From assembly GCA_028641055.1 (NCBI GenBank), contig CM054057.1, forward strand, positions 328,506,482 to 328,570,481: a stretch of DNA of 64,000 bases, written 5' to 3'. Every line of letters begins with the position of its first letter. Within the stretch, counting starts at the first letter, position 1. Source of the DNA: Alopecurus myosuroides (lineage: Eukaryota; Streptophyta; Magnoliopsida; Poales; Poaceae). A program made the position numbers and the translations under genes. The notes beneath the pieces were generated by a model. It did no database searches and was not told the origin of the DNA. It was given only the letters and a program-made list of their open reading frames with translations. Below, one piece after another: positions 1 through 11,564 of the stretch.

Positions 1-422
1 AGCTAAAAGGCGTTAAAGAAAAGCCCTTCTTGGGAGATAACCCATGATTTTATTTTTGCTTTGTTTTTCTCTGTTTTCTTTGAGTCAAGGGGTTGTATAC
101 TTCTGTAGCAACTCATTTTTATCTATTTTTTTCATGTTTTAGTAGTGCCAAGTAAGGTTTCTGACGAGAGTTGGAGTTGGTTTTCGGATTTCTGTGCAAG
201 AAACAGATTTCTGCTGTCCACCATAAAAAATCTTATAAATCATAGAAAAAATAGAATGACCTGAAATTTCTTGTGCTTATTTCTCGGCTAATTTTGCAAC
301 TTTTTCGTTCTTTAAGTTTTTTTATCTGAGCAACATAAGTGCCCCGACAAAATTCATGTTTACACACTGTTCTGGTTTAGACAGATTCTATAATTTTTCT
401 TGCATTTTCTCTTTTACGATGT

Positions 423-1799
423 AGAAAATGGTCTTGATGACCCACAAGTATAGGGGATCGCAACAGTCTTCGAGGGAAGTAAAACCCAAATTTATTGATT
501 CGACACAAGGGGAGCCAAAGAATATTTGTGAGCCTTAACAAGTGAGTTTTCAATTCACCTGCACCTGAAAGTGGACTTGTTCGCACTGGTTTATCACTAG
601 TAACAGTTTTATAGTAGCAGCAGTAGTGAAATAACATCGGCACTGGAATAAAAACAGCAGCAGTGCTGATCGAAGTAAAGAACGGGATTAAATACTGTAG
701 GCATAGGGATATATGAACGGGCGTTGCATGGATAAGATAAAGCATCCAAGCACTAAGTAACCATAGGCATGTGTTCAGTAAATAGTCATACATGCTCGCA
801 ATGAGAACTTGCACAACATCTTTTGTCCTACCAACCCGTTTTCAGGGGGGCCTCAAGGGAAGTACTAGTAATTAAGGTGTTCCTTTTAATAGAACACCGG
901 AGCAAAGCATTAACACTATGTGAACACATGTGATCCTCGCATCACAGACATCCCCTCTGGTTATCCCAATTTCTGTCACTTTGGGGCCTCGGGTTCCGGA
1001 CAAAAAAATGTGTAAACAACTTGCAGGTATGATCAAGAAACAATAATTATCATCTTGATTCAATAACATGTTCAGATCTGAGATCATGGCACTGGGGCCC
1101 AAAGTGGCAAGCATTAAGCATAACAAGTTTCAACAATGGCAATAGCACTAATAGAGGATACTAGGCACTATGCCCTAACAATCACGACATTATTACATGA
1201 ACGATCTCATCCAATCCCTACCATCCCCTTCAGCCTACAGCGGGGGAATTACTCACACGTGGATGGGGGAAACATGGATGGTCGATGGAGAGGCATTGGT
1301 GATGACGATGACGATGATCTTCTCCAATTCCCCGTCCTGGTAGGGTGCCATAACGGAGTTTCTGAACTCCAAAAACGGATGCGCGATGGCGGCGGAGCTA
1401 CGGACTTCTTTCCGGAAAACTATCGAACACCCCCCCCCCCCCCCGTGTTTTAGGGTTGAAGGCTATTTGTAGTCGAAAGGGGAGACCGAGGGGGGCTCTA
1501 GGTGGCCCACACACTATGCTGGCGCGGCCTAGGGGGGAGCGCCAGGGGGTGGTGTGGCTCCCCTGTGGCTCTTCTCCTGGCCTCCTTCTGGCTCCCGGAG
1601 TCTTCTGGTGTTTTAGGACTAATGGGGTCTTTTCCGGGCAATTTCCCGAAAGTTGATTTTTCTGCAAAAAAAACGAGACACCAAGGTAATTCTGCTGAAA
1701 ACAGTGTTAGTCTGTGTTAGTTGCATTCAAAACACACAAGTTTAGAGGGAAAAAAATAGGAAAAGTGTTCGGAAAAGGAGATACGTTTTTAACGTATCA
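423..1799 (-). mobile_element. Solo LTR of the element-C family, inserted in element A
   Basis: Read on the minus strand the segment starts TGATACGTT and matches the 5' LTR of element C (35043-37049) along its length, apart from the MITE in that LTR. The flanks are a 5-bp direct repeat, GATGT, at 418-422 and 1800-1804. These flanks place the 3' end of the LTR at TTTTCT, twelve bases beyond the GGGTCATCA that would normally be taken as the terminus. There is no internal sequence or primer-binding site, so this is a solo LTR left by recombination between two LTRs. It contains a run of 15 C at 1430-1444. Confidence 0.85.
1430..1444. repeat. Poly-C run
   Basis: Fifteen consecutive C residues lie inside the solo LTR. 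The corresponding part of the element C LTR, near 35390-35400, has only a short run (ACGAGGGGG), so this is a slippage expansion in this copy. Confidence 0.9.
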
Positions 1800-1804
1800 G
1801 ATGT

Positions 1805-4063
1805 CAAGTGGATTTCTTTGCTTCACGAAACATCAGTGGCTATAGATAATTTTTAAAAGTATCAATAGCACTTGTGCCCTTACAGAACCCATCAAGTTTT
1901 TATTGGTGCACTAACCCTCTAATGCGAATTACTCTTTGAGTGTGGTGTGATGTACGTTTTCAAGGGTCAAGAGAAGAGGGTGATATATGTGATCAAGAAG
2001 TGTGCAAGGTCAAATCTTGGGGGATACCCATGTGGTTCATCCAAGCATATTTTAAGAATACTCAAGCATCTAAGATTGGGGATTCCCAAGGAATCGCCTT
2101 CTTCATCAACAATCTATCAGTTCACTTCTAGTGAAACTATATTTTTAATCAGTCACATCATATGAAGTTTTCTTGGAGCGTCTGTTTGTTTTCTTTTGTT
2201 TTCCTTGCTGCGATAATATAGTTGGACCCTAGCATTCCTTATTTGGGACAGAGGCATGCTCCACTTTTTTGTTTGAATACTTGCTATGCTAGTATTCTTA
2301 GTTTTTCTTCTAGTTGCTGCAAAAATTCCTGTTTAGCTCTTGTTTTCATTGCATCTCTTATTCAAAGCTGTTAGTTTTAGTAGTGTTATATTAGTACTCT
2401 TATGTTTGCTTGCTGTAGCATTTAGAGATTTTTTTGTTAAAGCATGTTTTTTATGGTGCTTGTTGGGAAAAGAAGCTGCTGCTTGAGGTAGAATTTATAA
2501 TGGTGCAAGTAGAAGCTTGTATAGACTGTGGCTAGAATTTTTCATATCATGCTAGATGTTATTTTAATACTTAAGCCTTGTGATTATTTATTAGCATGAT
2601 TAGCCTCAAATAGCTGAGAGTGTTTAATGTTCCGTTGAAAGAATCATGAGTTGTTCTTGTCATATTGAAGCATAAATTTGTGGTGTTCTCTTTTGAATGT
2701 TTTATTTGGTTGACTTGGCGCATGCTCACACCATGTTTATGACTATGAACCAGTCACTAATATCCTCCATGATCACTTAGTTTTTGAACTTGTGGTACCA
2801 CTTATGCTTTGATTAATGATGTTTATGTCGCTATGCATGATTATGGCTCTTATGCTCTCTTGATTTGTCGCTGCCAGTCTTTTGCTAGCCTCCACCTGTA
2901 CTGAGTATGAGATCTACTCGTGCATACAACTCCCAAAAACTAAAGTATTCCCATTGTGTCCACCATACCTACCTACCTTTTTTATTTAACAGCCACTCCA
3001 AAGTAAATTCCTCATGTGTTACCTTTAAAACTTTCAAAATTACTCCTGTTTTGTGCTCCAGTTTTAGCTCATGAGGACGTAAATTGAGAATTTTATCTCA
3101 CTTGTTGGTTAGACTTTCACACCCTAAACTGGTGGCTTGATCCGCTTATCCAATGATAGAAGAGCTGGCGGCGGGGTGCCCAGCCCCACATTAATAACAA
3201 CAAATTCTCTTCACTATTTTGCCCCTGATTTGTCAGTCAAAGCATAATTGTGTAAACAAAAGAGAAAGAGGGATGACCTTCTACCCAGATGCGTCCTTCT
3301 ATGGGAACCGCTCTTGTGAAGTCTAGTTGGCTTGTGACGTACTGTATTTTCTGTTTACCATTCGTTGACATAAGCGTATACCTCCCTAAAAAATAGACAC
3401 TCCTCCACGGTATGTGATTGTTGACAGGCACCCGAAGATTCGGTTAGACATGGTTTGTGTAAGATGGATGGGAGGAGTGTCAAGTTTTCAATACCCCTGT
3501 TTAATAAAATAAAAGCTATAGCACATGAGTTGATTCCTGCTTTCCTCTGTGAAGGGCCTTTCTTGTACTTTTATGTTGAGTCTCCATCTTCTACTTTATG
3601 CACAGTTGAGAGATCATAGTTGCCATTCTGAGTTTTATGTGCATTTCTCCCAGAAACATTATTAATTGATTCATGATGTGTTATTTCTTGTTCTCTAAAT
3701 ATTTTTCTAGTCTTCCCCATGAACTTTGAAGGTGTCCTGGCATTTATATTTTGCCCCACTCTTAAGGACTATCGAAATATCACTTTGCCATGTTTTCTCT
3801 ATACTTGAAACGAACGTATATATTTTGTTTCATTGTTATTCATGATCATTTATTTGTGTTACTTCTCATGATGCAAGGTGATTGCTATGATTTATTATTA
3901 AAATTCTATTTATCATGCTTGTGTTTAAGTTCTATGATCTCAACTTACTTATGCTTTTACATTATTCATGATCAAGTTCATGTTATTAGCATGTCACCTC
4001 AGAAATTATGTGTTTTTATTGTTTACCTACTCGAGGCCTTGTAGGAACTAAGCTTGGGGATGT
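1805..4063 (+). other. Element A 3' internal region, non-coding
   Basis: No open frame resembling a known protein is visible. The tract is T-rich on the + strand and of the kind that separates integrase from the 3' LTR in Athila-like elements. The segment around 3060-3270 is clearly similar to 7980-8200 in element B. It ends with AAGCTTGGGGATG, the purine tract preceding the 3' LTR. Confidence 0.65.
4051..4062 (+). promoter_or_regulatory. Polypurine tract of element A
   Basis: AGCTTGGGGATG lies directly before the LTR start TTGATACG. The same AGCTTGGGG core precedes the element B LTR at 34025-34036. The polypurine tract primes plus-strand DNA synthesis in LTR retrotransposons. Confidence 0.75.
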
Positions 4064-5630
4064 TGATACGTCATAAACGTATCCTTAATTTCTGATGTTC
4101 CATGTTGTTTCCTACATGTTTTCTATACACTTTATGTCATTTTTTTCAATTTTCCGGACTAACCAATTACATGATGCCACAGAGCCAGTTCCATGTTTTC
4201 TGTTGTTTTTAGTTTCAGAAAAGTTGTTCTGGAAATATTCTCGGAATTTGAAAATGCAAAGTCCGGAGGTCCTAGAATTCTCGAAGGTTCCACAGAGTCC
4301 CGAAGAGACCCGGAGGGGGCCACAAGGGGCCCACACCAAAGGGAGGCCCCCCCGGCCGCGCCATGGGGTGGTGTGGGGCCCCTAGGCCTCCACCGCCTTT
4401 GCCCTTTCGCCTATTTAATGTCCCCCCGACATATTAGCCCTAATGACATACCACTTCATCCCGAGAAACACCCGAGGTCGCCGTCATCGTCATCCTGAGA
4501 TCGGGAGGGTTCTGGAGCTCTCCTTGGCACCCTGCTGGGAGGGGAATTCATCACCGGAGGGGTCTACACCACCATGCCCTCCTCCTAAGTGATGCGTGAG
4601 TAGTTCATCCCTAGACTACTGGTCCATAGCAGTAGCTAGATGGTTGTTCTCTCCACTTTGTACCTCATATTTAGATCTCGTGAGCTGCCTCACATGATCG
4701 AGATCATCTTTATGTAATGCTACATGTTGTGTTCGCTGGGATCTGATGAATGTTGAATGCTATGTCTTGTGATTATCAATCTATCATGTTATCTTCATTC
4801 ATATGTTATTTATGATCTTGCGTGCTCTCCATTATTAGTAGATGCTCTGGCCAAGTAGATGCTAGTAACTCCAAGAGCGAGTATTTATGCTCGATAGAGG
4901 GTTCATGCCTATATTGCATCTGTGCTTGAGTGACAGATTCGTGACGTATGGAGGATGTGTTGTTGCCATTAGTGAGAAAACAACGGTGTTTACCTAGTTT
5001 ACATTGTTTACAGTACACACTTTGCTTACTATGGTAATCTGTTGCTAGCAACTTAATACCCAACGTTTGTTCGGTTGATATTCGAAGGGTGGATTATTAG
5101 ACATAGATGCAGTTGGATGACGGTCTATGTATTTTTTTGTAATGCCTGCATGAATCACATAGTAATCTTTATGTCTTGCATATGCACTATGGTGCAGCCT
5201 TCATTTATGTCAATGTCCCAGCTGTAATTTGTTCACCACACATGTTATTTTTGTTTCACGGAGATACACCACTAGTGAACTATGGACCCCGGTCCTTTTT
5301 CCTCATACTGATAAAACACCTACTACTTTCACACTGCTTTCATAATGTTTTCCACACCATACATTTAACCTCTTTGTGTTCAGCAAAACCGATGAGAGTG
5401 AAAACCTCACTGCTTCGTTGGGGCAAAATGATTTGATTGTGTTGTGTAGGTTCCACGTTGCTTCTGAACCGGTAGTGCGCCCTGCAATCTCGGCTGCATC
5501 AACCTTCTGAAATTACTCCTTCCTCCTACTGGTCGATTCAACCTTGGTTTCTTTCTGAGGGAAACTTGCTGATGCACTCTTCATACCTTCCTCTTGGGGT
5601 GTCCCAACGAACGTGTGTTCACACGCATCA
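4064..5630 (+). repeat. 3' LTR of element A
   Basis: The LTR runs from TGATACGTC to CACGCATCA and is 1567 bp long. It has the usual layout for these families: an AT-rich start, a GC-rich middle with GGGGCCC-type blocks (4310-4390), and an AT-rich end. It follows a polypurine tract and stops exactly where B's integrase resumes. There is no primer-binding site after it, which fits a 3' LTR. Confidence 0.85.
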
Positions 5631-6456
5631 CTATACCTACAAAGAGTGATGATGGTGAAACCTCATTAAAAATGCTTAAAGATGTTATTTTCCCTAGGTT
5701 TGCTATGCCTAGATATCTTATGACTAATGGAGGTTCTCACTTTATTCATGGTGGTTATAGAAAAAACCCTTGCTAAATATGATGTTAATCATAGAATTGC
5801 TTCAACTTATCATCCCCAAACCAGTGGGCAAGTAGAATTATCAAATAGAGAAATTAAATCTATCTTGCAAAAGACTATTAATAAATCTAGAAAAAACTGG
5901 GCTAGTAAGTTGAATGATGCTTTATGGGCTTATAGAACTTCTTATAAAAATCCTATGGGTATGTCTCTTGTAACTTGCCTTTAGAATTGGAACATAAAGC
6001 TTATTGGGCAGTGAAAGAACTTAATAAAGATTTTAAACTTGCTGGTAAGAAAAGAACGCTTTATTTGAGTTCTCTGGATGAATGGAGATGTCAAGCCTAT
6101 GAAAATGCTACACTCTTTAAAGACAAATTTAAATAATGGCTTGGTAGGAGAATTCTTAAGAAAGAGTTTCATGTTGGTGAGAAAGTTCTATTGTAACGGT
6201 CTCGTGTCAGATTTTTTGCACGAAAATTACTCTCGAGATGGGAAGGACCTTATGTTATTGAAGAGGTGTATTGTTTGGGTGCAATCAAAATTGCTTCCAT
6301 CAAAGATAACACTACACAAGTGGTAAATGGGAAAAGACTCAACATTATATTTTCGTAGATTCTTATGATGAAGATGTTGATACTATTGAAGTGGTAACCC
6401 CGAAAGAGTTCATAAGTAAGAAAATTCCAGAATTTATAGAATTCATTTTCAAATAG
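5631..6456 (+). pseudogene. Athila-type integrase fragment of element B
   Basis: The translation shows the end of the integrase catalytic core and the C-terminal region. Recognisable pieces are [18 protein letters not shown] around the second catalytic position (usually D-G-G, here N-G-G), [17 protein letters not shown] with the catalytic Glu, the WAYRT block, [27 protein letters not shown] and WEGPYVIEEV. Reading requires several frame changes: between about 5755 and 5765, a deletion near 5960-5985, an in-frame TAA near 6135, and another shift near 6200. The N-terminal zinc finger and the first catalytic Asp are missing because element A lies there. The frame ends at TAG 6454-6456. Confidence 0.85.
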
Positions 6457-6692
6457 GTAAGAGTTATGTTAAGAAAAAGTTCGCGGATTAACTTCCAACT
6501 TATAATTTATTCATTTACATAAAATATAAAAAATATTGAGCCGAAGAAGGGTACGAGATGGTGCCCGAGGGCACCACACCACCAGGCGGCGCGGGCCCAC
6601 CCCTGCCCGTGCCACCCTATGGTGTGGGCGCCTCAGAGCCCCTCTCCGACTCGTTTTCTACTTGCACTTTCCTATCGATACGTATGTTTCTC

Positions 6693-6701
6693 CTATATAA
6701 T
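6693..6701 (+). promoter_or_regulatory. Possible TATA box upstream of the element B extra ORF
   Basis: CTATATAAT lies 94 bases before ATG 6795, in a GC-balanced leader unlike the surrounding AT-rich DNA. It could be an internal promoter driving a separate transcript of the downstream ORF. This rests on the motif and spacing only. Confidence 0.35.
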
Positions 6702-6794
6702 CCCCCGGACCCCAGAGGTACGTATATCATTTTCTCGTCGTGTTTCTGTTTCGACCTGTTTGTGCCAGGATCTGTTTTTTGTTTTAGAAGCACC

Positions 6795-7109
6795 ATGGTC
6801 TCTGCCAACAACAACAAGGGGAAGGGACCGATGGAAGATGATCGCCAAGACCTGAAGCTGGAGGAGGAGATCGATAGTGGAACTGAAGGAGATGTAGAAG
6901 AAGACTTGCGCGTGAATCCATGCGCCGCCGTCGCAAGCATTGGAGTAGTAGCAAAACCCTTCAAGTTCAAGCAAGGGGCACGGATGAGCACTGGAGGGAA
7001 GGCCCCACATCACTGTCTAGCCTCAAGGATACCACTTCCAAGTATCAAAAAACCCTTCCATACCTTGATCCATGAGTATCAATCTAAAAAGGTACCCGAG
7101 GAAAAGTAG
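6795..7109 (+). CDS. Extra ORF downstream of integrase in element B
   Basis: A 104-codon frame begins at an ATG in good context (ACCATGG). The product is hydrophilic: an acidic stretch near residues 14-40 (EEEIDSGTEGDVEEDL) is followed by a basic C-terminal half. No domain is recognised and I see no transmembrane segment or signal peptide, so it does not look like a complete envelope protein. Its place between integrase and the 3' LTR is where Athila-type elements carry additional or env-like ORFs. The open frame extends upstream to 6558, but the internal ATG is preferred because of its context and the TATA-like motif. Confidence 0.45.
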   Translation: MVSANNNKGKGPMEDDRQDLKLEEEIDSGTEGDVEEDLRVNPCAAVASIGVVAKPFKFKQGARMSTGGKAPHHCLASRIPLPSIKKPFHTLIHEYQSKKVPEEK

Positions 7110-8319
7110 CCTTCTTGCTGGGATATGGATCATTCTAACCGTGCAGGTGAGGAAAGCTCCCGATCTGAGGAAGTTTGGGGGAAGACTTGAAGAAATCAAT
7201 TGATAAGCTTATTGAGAAGGATTCACCACCGCCATCGAAGAATTAATTCGTCATTGGTATTGGCATCCCCTTGGCTTGTTCCAAGCTTGGGGGAGTGTCG
7301 CGGTATCACACCTTTATCTTTCACCTTTTTTACTTTTTAGTAGAGTCATATCATGAGTAGAGGAAATATCATATAGGATGGTTAGCAGTGTGGAAGTATC
7401 ACTCTTTAGTTGGTTATCATTGTATTCCTTGGTTTGAATTGCCGCTATGGAATATTAATGAGAAGTTTCATCATCTTCTACACTTTATTTTAGCTTGCAA
7501 TTTCTGTTATATGGTTAATCTTGTTATTAGTATTGGTATCAATATTGGAGCATCAACTTAATCTAGTTGGTTTTGGCAGACTTGGCATTGGTCACTAGCA
7601 ACAATACTTTGAGGCTTAAGTACAAAAGAGAGAGTTGCACGTAGATATATTACTCCATGATCTTTATTTTTTGTTGGCTCATAAGCTTAGTATTCTCAAG
7701 TTAAGATTTTTTGTACTTCCAAGGAAGATTGCATGTTTGGTTTATCATATATATGGTTGTTTGTTTTCCCTCAACTCTTATGCTTGCTACCCAACCTTGC
7801 TATACAAAAACCTGTACTGAGAGGGAATGCTTCTCGTGCATCAAAACCTTGAGCCCAAAACAATGCCATTTGTGTCCACCATACATACCTATATGTGGTA
7901 TTTAACCGCCACTCCAAGTAAATTACTTGTGTGCTACCTTTAAACCTTCAAAATTACACCTGTTTTGTGCCCCTGTTTTAGCTCATGAGGACGAAAATAG
8001 AGAATCTTTATCTCACTTGTTAATTGGACTTTACACACCTGGACTAGTGGCATCATCTGCTTATCCAAATGCTAGAAGAGCTGGCAGCGGGGTGCCCAGT
8101 CCCAAACTTAATTAGAACAAATTCTCTTCACTATTTTTGCCTCTAATTTATCAGTCAAAGCATGATTGTGTTAAACAAAAGAGAAGAGGGATGATCTGCT
8201 GATTTCAGTTAGTGTCCTTCTATGGGAGTCGCTCGTAAGCAAGCATTTGAGTTGTTGTGATCCATCCATCTATATGTTGATTTAATGAATCATGTCATTT
8301 ATTCTTCCTTTTTAAGTAC
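7110..8319 (+). other. Element B 3' internal region, first part
   Basis: Non-coding. It contains an AAGCTTGGGGGAG purine tract near 7281-7293 that resembles the true polypurine tract, but no LTR follows it. From about 7820 it parallels element A (about 2870 onward), for example in the blocks GCTCATGAGGACG and AGAAGAGCTGGC. The region is cut by the LINE. Confidence 0.6.
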
Positions 8320-9950
8320 AAAAGTTTTTATCTGAATGAATACCAGTTTGAAAGTTAAATTATCTGTAACACTGTTCATGACAATCAATATGGTTTTATC
8401 AAAGGGAGAACAATTCAAGGTTGTCTTGCTTGGTCATTTGAATTTTCGGTTTCAATGTCAGCAATCGAGAAAGAAAGTGGTGGTGCTAAAAAATGATTTT
8501 GAAAACGCATTTGACACTTTGGATCATGAAGTCATCATTAAAATATTGAGATAAAAAGGTTTCCCTGAATTATTTATTGTTTTCGTAAGGGAAATTCTTA
8601 CTCCCGGTTCATCCTCTATCCTCTTAAATGGGATTCCTGGAAAATATTTTGCATGTAAAAGAGGGGTTAGAGAAGGAGATCCTCTTTCTCCCCTGTTATT
8701 TGTTGAGGGTGCTGATTTATTACAAAGATTGGTGAATAAAGCATATAGAGGTGGTCCGTTATCTTCTCCCATCCATGTTGGGGAAGATTTTCCCATTATT
8801 TGGTATGTTAATGACATGTTGGTGGTTATGTCTGCTTGCAAGAAGGATTTACAGGTCCTTAAAGAGATCCTGAATATTTATGCCAGTTTTACTGGATTAA
8901 AGATTAATTTCCACAAATCTTCTATGGTTCCTATTAACCTTAATAATGATGAAGCATCTGAGCTGGATCAATTTTATGAATGTCCAATGGGATCCATGCC
9001 TTTCACCTATCTTGGTCTTCCCATGGGTACTACAAGACCAAGAATAAAAGAGTTCTCTCCTTTAATTGCTAGAGTGGAAAGGAGATTAACTGCCACAACT
9101 TCTTTTTTATCTTATGGAGACAGATTGGTTTTGGTTAATTCAGTCCTATCTTCATTGCCAACTTATTACATGTTATCTTTAGTCATTCCAGCTGGAGTTA
9201 TTAATGTGATTGATAGAGCAAGAAGACATTGTTTGTGGAGCAAAAAAGAGAAAGATAGAGCAAATTCTCTTGCGTCTTGGCCAGTGGTTTGTAGGCCAAA
9301 GAATAAGGGTGGCCTAGGCATTATTAATTTAAAAACTCATAATACAGCCTTACTGCTCAAGCACCTGCATAAGTTTTATAATCAGGAACCCATTCCATGG
9401 GTACAATTAATTACATATGCTTACTATCATAATGTTGTCCCCCATGCTATCATTTGTTCAGGCTCTTTCTGGTGGAAAGGAGTCTTTAGTTTCTCAGATG
9501 ACTATCGAAAAGCTAGTACATGCAAAATAGGTAATGGAATTACTGCTTTATTCTTGAAAGATAATTCGAATAATATGATTCTGAGTCAGAAGTTTCCTAG
9601 ACTTTTCTTTTTTGGTAAAGATAAACTGCAATCAGTCAAGGATTTCATGATACTAGATGATGGGCTCCAGAATTTTTCACTACCACTTTCATCTTTAGCT
9701 CATCAGGAATACTTGGAACTCTGTTCTATAAGTAAACATATGTTTTTACCCACTCATCAGAAAGATATATGGACTAGTTCCATTTCCAAGAAGGGTTTAT
9801 CAGCCAGTTCCATTTATCAGTTCAGTTTTTCACACATCCCTACAAATGTTGTCTCTGGCTGGTTATGGAGAAGTAAATGCCAGTCCAAGCATAAGTTCTT
9901 TGCTTAATTAATTCTCCATGACAGGATTAATACAAAAGATATGCTAATCA
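8320..9950 (+). pseudogene. LINE ORF2 reverse transcriptase, degenerate
   Basis: The fragment shows FIKGRTIQGCLAWSFEF, DFENAFDTLDHE (RT block with catalytic Asp), LLNGIPGKYF, the block CKRGVREGDPLSPLLF, and the catalytic box region at 8804-8815. In place of the canonical YADD the last reads Y-V-N-D, so a catalytic Asp is replaced by Asn. Later blocks include FTYLGLPMGTTRP, SYGDRLVLVNSVLSSLP and the W-rich region leading to GWLWRSKCQSKHKFFA. Defects are a frameshift near 8450, a TAA at 8552-8554 and a TAA at 9905-9907 where a Trp codon is expected. The longest clean stretch, about 390 codons, is 8729-9907. Confidence 0.85.
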
Positions 9951-9982
9951 CACTACCAAATTCCGCGCGATCCGGAACATTT
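9951..9982 (+). repeat. Left terminal inverted repeat of the CACTA element
   Basis: It begins CACTACCAAATTCCGCGCGA and pairs with the reverse complement of 33180-33211. The first 28 bases are identical, position 29 is A here and G on the right, and the next three are TTT on both sides. Confidence 0.95.
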
Positions 9983-10160
9983 TGAGCGGCACGTTTTGAT
10001 AACGTCGCGCGGTTTCCGCCGTGGATGGCTGAAAAGTGGAATTTGCTCTCGAAGACGCGGTCCATCTCGACGTTTCTTATATGTGCCGTCGCGGATTTTT
10101 GTTCCCGGCCCAATAGGCCCAGTTGGAGGCGAGTTTTGTTCCACGAGAACGTCGCAGATT
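9983..10160. promoter_or_regulatory. Left subterminal region of the CACTA element
   Basis: A GC-rich stretch with recurring CGTCGCG/CGCGACG-type motifs, for example ACGTCGCGCGG near 10000, CCGTCGCGGATT at 10086-10097 and AACGTCGCAGATT near 10149. The same motifs recur in the right subterminal region. In En/Spm such short subterminal repeats are binding sites for TNPA. That these are the binding sites here is inference. Confidence 0.6.
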
Positions 10161-10481
10161 AGTCGAATATATCCTCTTTTCATTTCTGTCATTTATTTGT
10201 CCATATTGTGAAATCGAATTATCTGTTTGGTATATGTTTTTGCATCGGCATTAGTCTAATGTAACCCTTTTAACTTCTGTCACTTAGATCCAACGAAACT
10301 TCTGTCATCTATTTCTCCATATTGTGAACTCTAATTATTTCTATCTTAAGAAAATAAACATAGTAGTTGAACATAAACATAGACTACATATTAATAGAAG
10401 CCACATGATACAAACGAGATTGTCGATCTAAACAGGACATCAGAAGCACGGGGGCAGCAGTAGGGGGCTAAATAAAGAGCA
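10161..10481. other. AT-rich stretch, nothing recognised
   Basis: No coding frame or repeat family is recognised. The part nearest 10482 would be the 3' UTR of the minus-strand unit that ends there. Confidence 0.4.
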
Positions 10482-11085
10482 TCAGTAGGGGGCCGACGGC
10501 TCCTCCGATGGAACTGAATCCTCCGTCGGGACTGGATCTTCCGATGGCATTGGATCCTCCCTTGCTTGGGGAGTCACAGCTGCGAGGAGAGTGATCAGAG
10601 TTTTCTGCTCTGCCAGGGCTAAACCGATCTTCAGTTCCCCAACCTTCTTGGTCATTTCAAGGTTGCTGACCCTCAACTTGGACGTATCATCCATCAACTT
10701 CCAAAACGCTATGACGGAAGCTTCACCCTGAGCCACCTGCTCCAACCTGGCACCACGAGCCTTGTTGAGATTGTCGTAGGCGAGCTTCAAGGCCTTCTCA
10801 AGCTCGGCTTCTAGGATGTCAACCCTCTTCGCCATGCGCTGAAGATGACCGTCTTCTCGGCTTCATATGCCATGTAGATAGTTGCATGATAGGAAGTTGA
10901 TGTTAATCTAGAAGGCAAAATGGATCTAAGAAAGATGAAATCATGAGGAAATCACAAACGGATCTAAGAAAGATGAAAGCACCAGGAATTGTGAAAACGA
11001 AATCAGAAACGGATCTACGAAAGATGAAAGCACCAGGAAATGGAACCTACAAGAGGGCAACAGACCGCTTCGCCGGTGGAGCCAT
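10482..11085 (-). CDS. Small coiled-coil protein gene in the CACTA element
   Basis: An uninterrupted 117-codon frame runs from ATG 10835 to the stop at 10482. The N-terminal two thirds are heptad-like and rich in Leu, Ala, Glu and Lys, suggesting a coiled coil. The C-terminus has a degenerate proline/acid repeat (EDPMPSEDPVPTEDSVPSEE). A second ATG at 11085 in GGCCATGG context lies 103 bases downstream of a TATA box. It would open a short first exon of about 35 nt ending at a GTAGGT donor, and a weak acceptor near 10870 would bring it into the main frame. That exon is a guess. No family is recognised. It lies in the same orientation as the AP2 and B3 units upstream of it and may be captured host sequence. 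Confidence 0.5.
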
Positions 11086-11187
11086 GGCCGCCTGGAGTAA
11101 CGATCGCCGGTGGAACCCACTACGTCAAAGGGTTTTTGCTTGAGGGGAGGCGGTGAGGCAGATAGAGGATGAACTGAAGAGTGCGTC

Positions 11188-11195
11188 TATTTATA
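11188..11195 (-). promoter_or_regulatory. TATA box for the coiled-coil unit
   Basis: On the minus strand the sequence reads TATAAATA in the context GGTGTATAAATAGACGC. It lies 103 bases before ATG 11085, a normal distance for a plant promoter with a leader of about 70 bases. Confidence 0.55.
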
Positions 11196-11564
11196 CACCG
11201 GGAGGGGGATTGGAATGGAGGAGCGGCATGCACGATGGAGCAATAACTGGCCGCCGGAACTAAAGCGACACGTTTCACGTTCACAATATCGTGACGAACG
11301 TGTGGCGTGCTACATGCCAGGGTTAGTGGGTTACTGCGGTGAGTGGAAGAGTGGTTGTTTCCAGACCTGGGCCACGATGGCACTTTCTTGGGCCCTCTCC
11401 TGTCAGGCACTTTTTATTGGGCCTTATAGCACTTCGTAGCCCATAATTATCCTACTATTGCAGCCCAAAATAAGAAGGAAGAAATGTTGAAACTTCAACG
11501 AACACACAAAACGTCAAAATTTTGATTATTTTGACACGTTCAACATCTTCCACACTGTGAAACA

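Larger units (their letters stand above)
1..5630 (+). mobile_element. Athila-like Ty3-gypsy element A, 3' end with 3' LTR
   Basis: This is the right-hand end of an LTR retrotransposon whose 5' part lies beyond the left edge of the window. The internal region is non-coding and AT-rich, of the type that follows integrase in Triticeae Athila-like elements. It ends in a purine-rich tract just before an LTR beginning TGATACGTC. The element sits inside the integrase of element B: the LTR ends at 5630 and B's integrase reading frame starts at 5631. It is itself interrupted by a solo LTR at 423-1799. Part of its internal region (about 2870-3270) is clearly related to the matching part of element B (about 7820-8220), so A and B belong to the same lineage. 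The left target-site copy is outside the window and cannot be checked. Confidence 0.8.

Noticed and set aside
7281..7293. AAGCTTGGGGGAG resembling a polypurine tract with an LTR after it
   Set aside because: The sequence that follows is the 3' internal region shared with element A. The true tract and LTR of element B are at 34021-34038.
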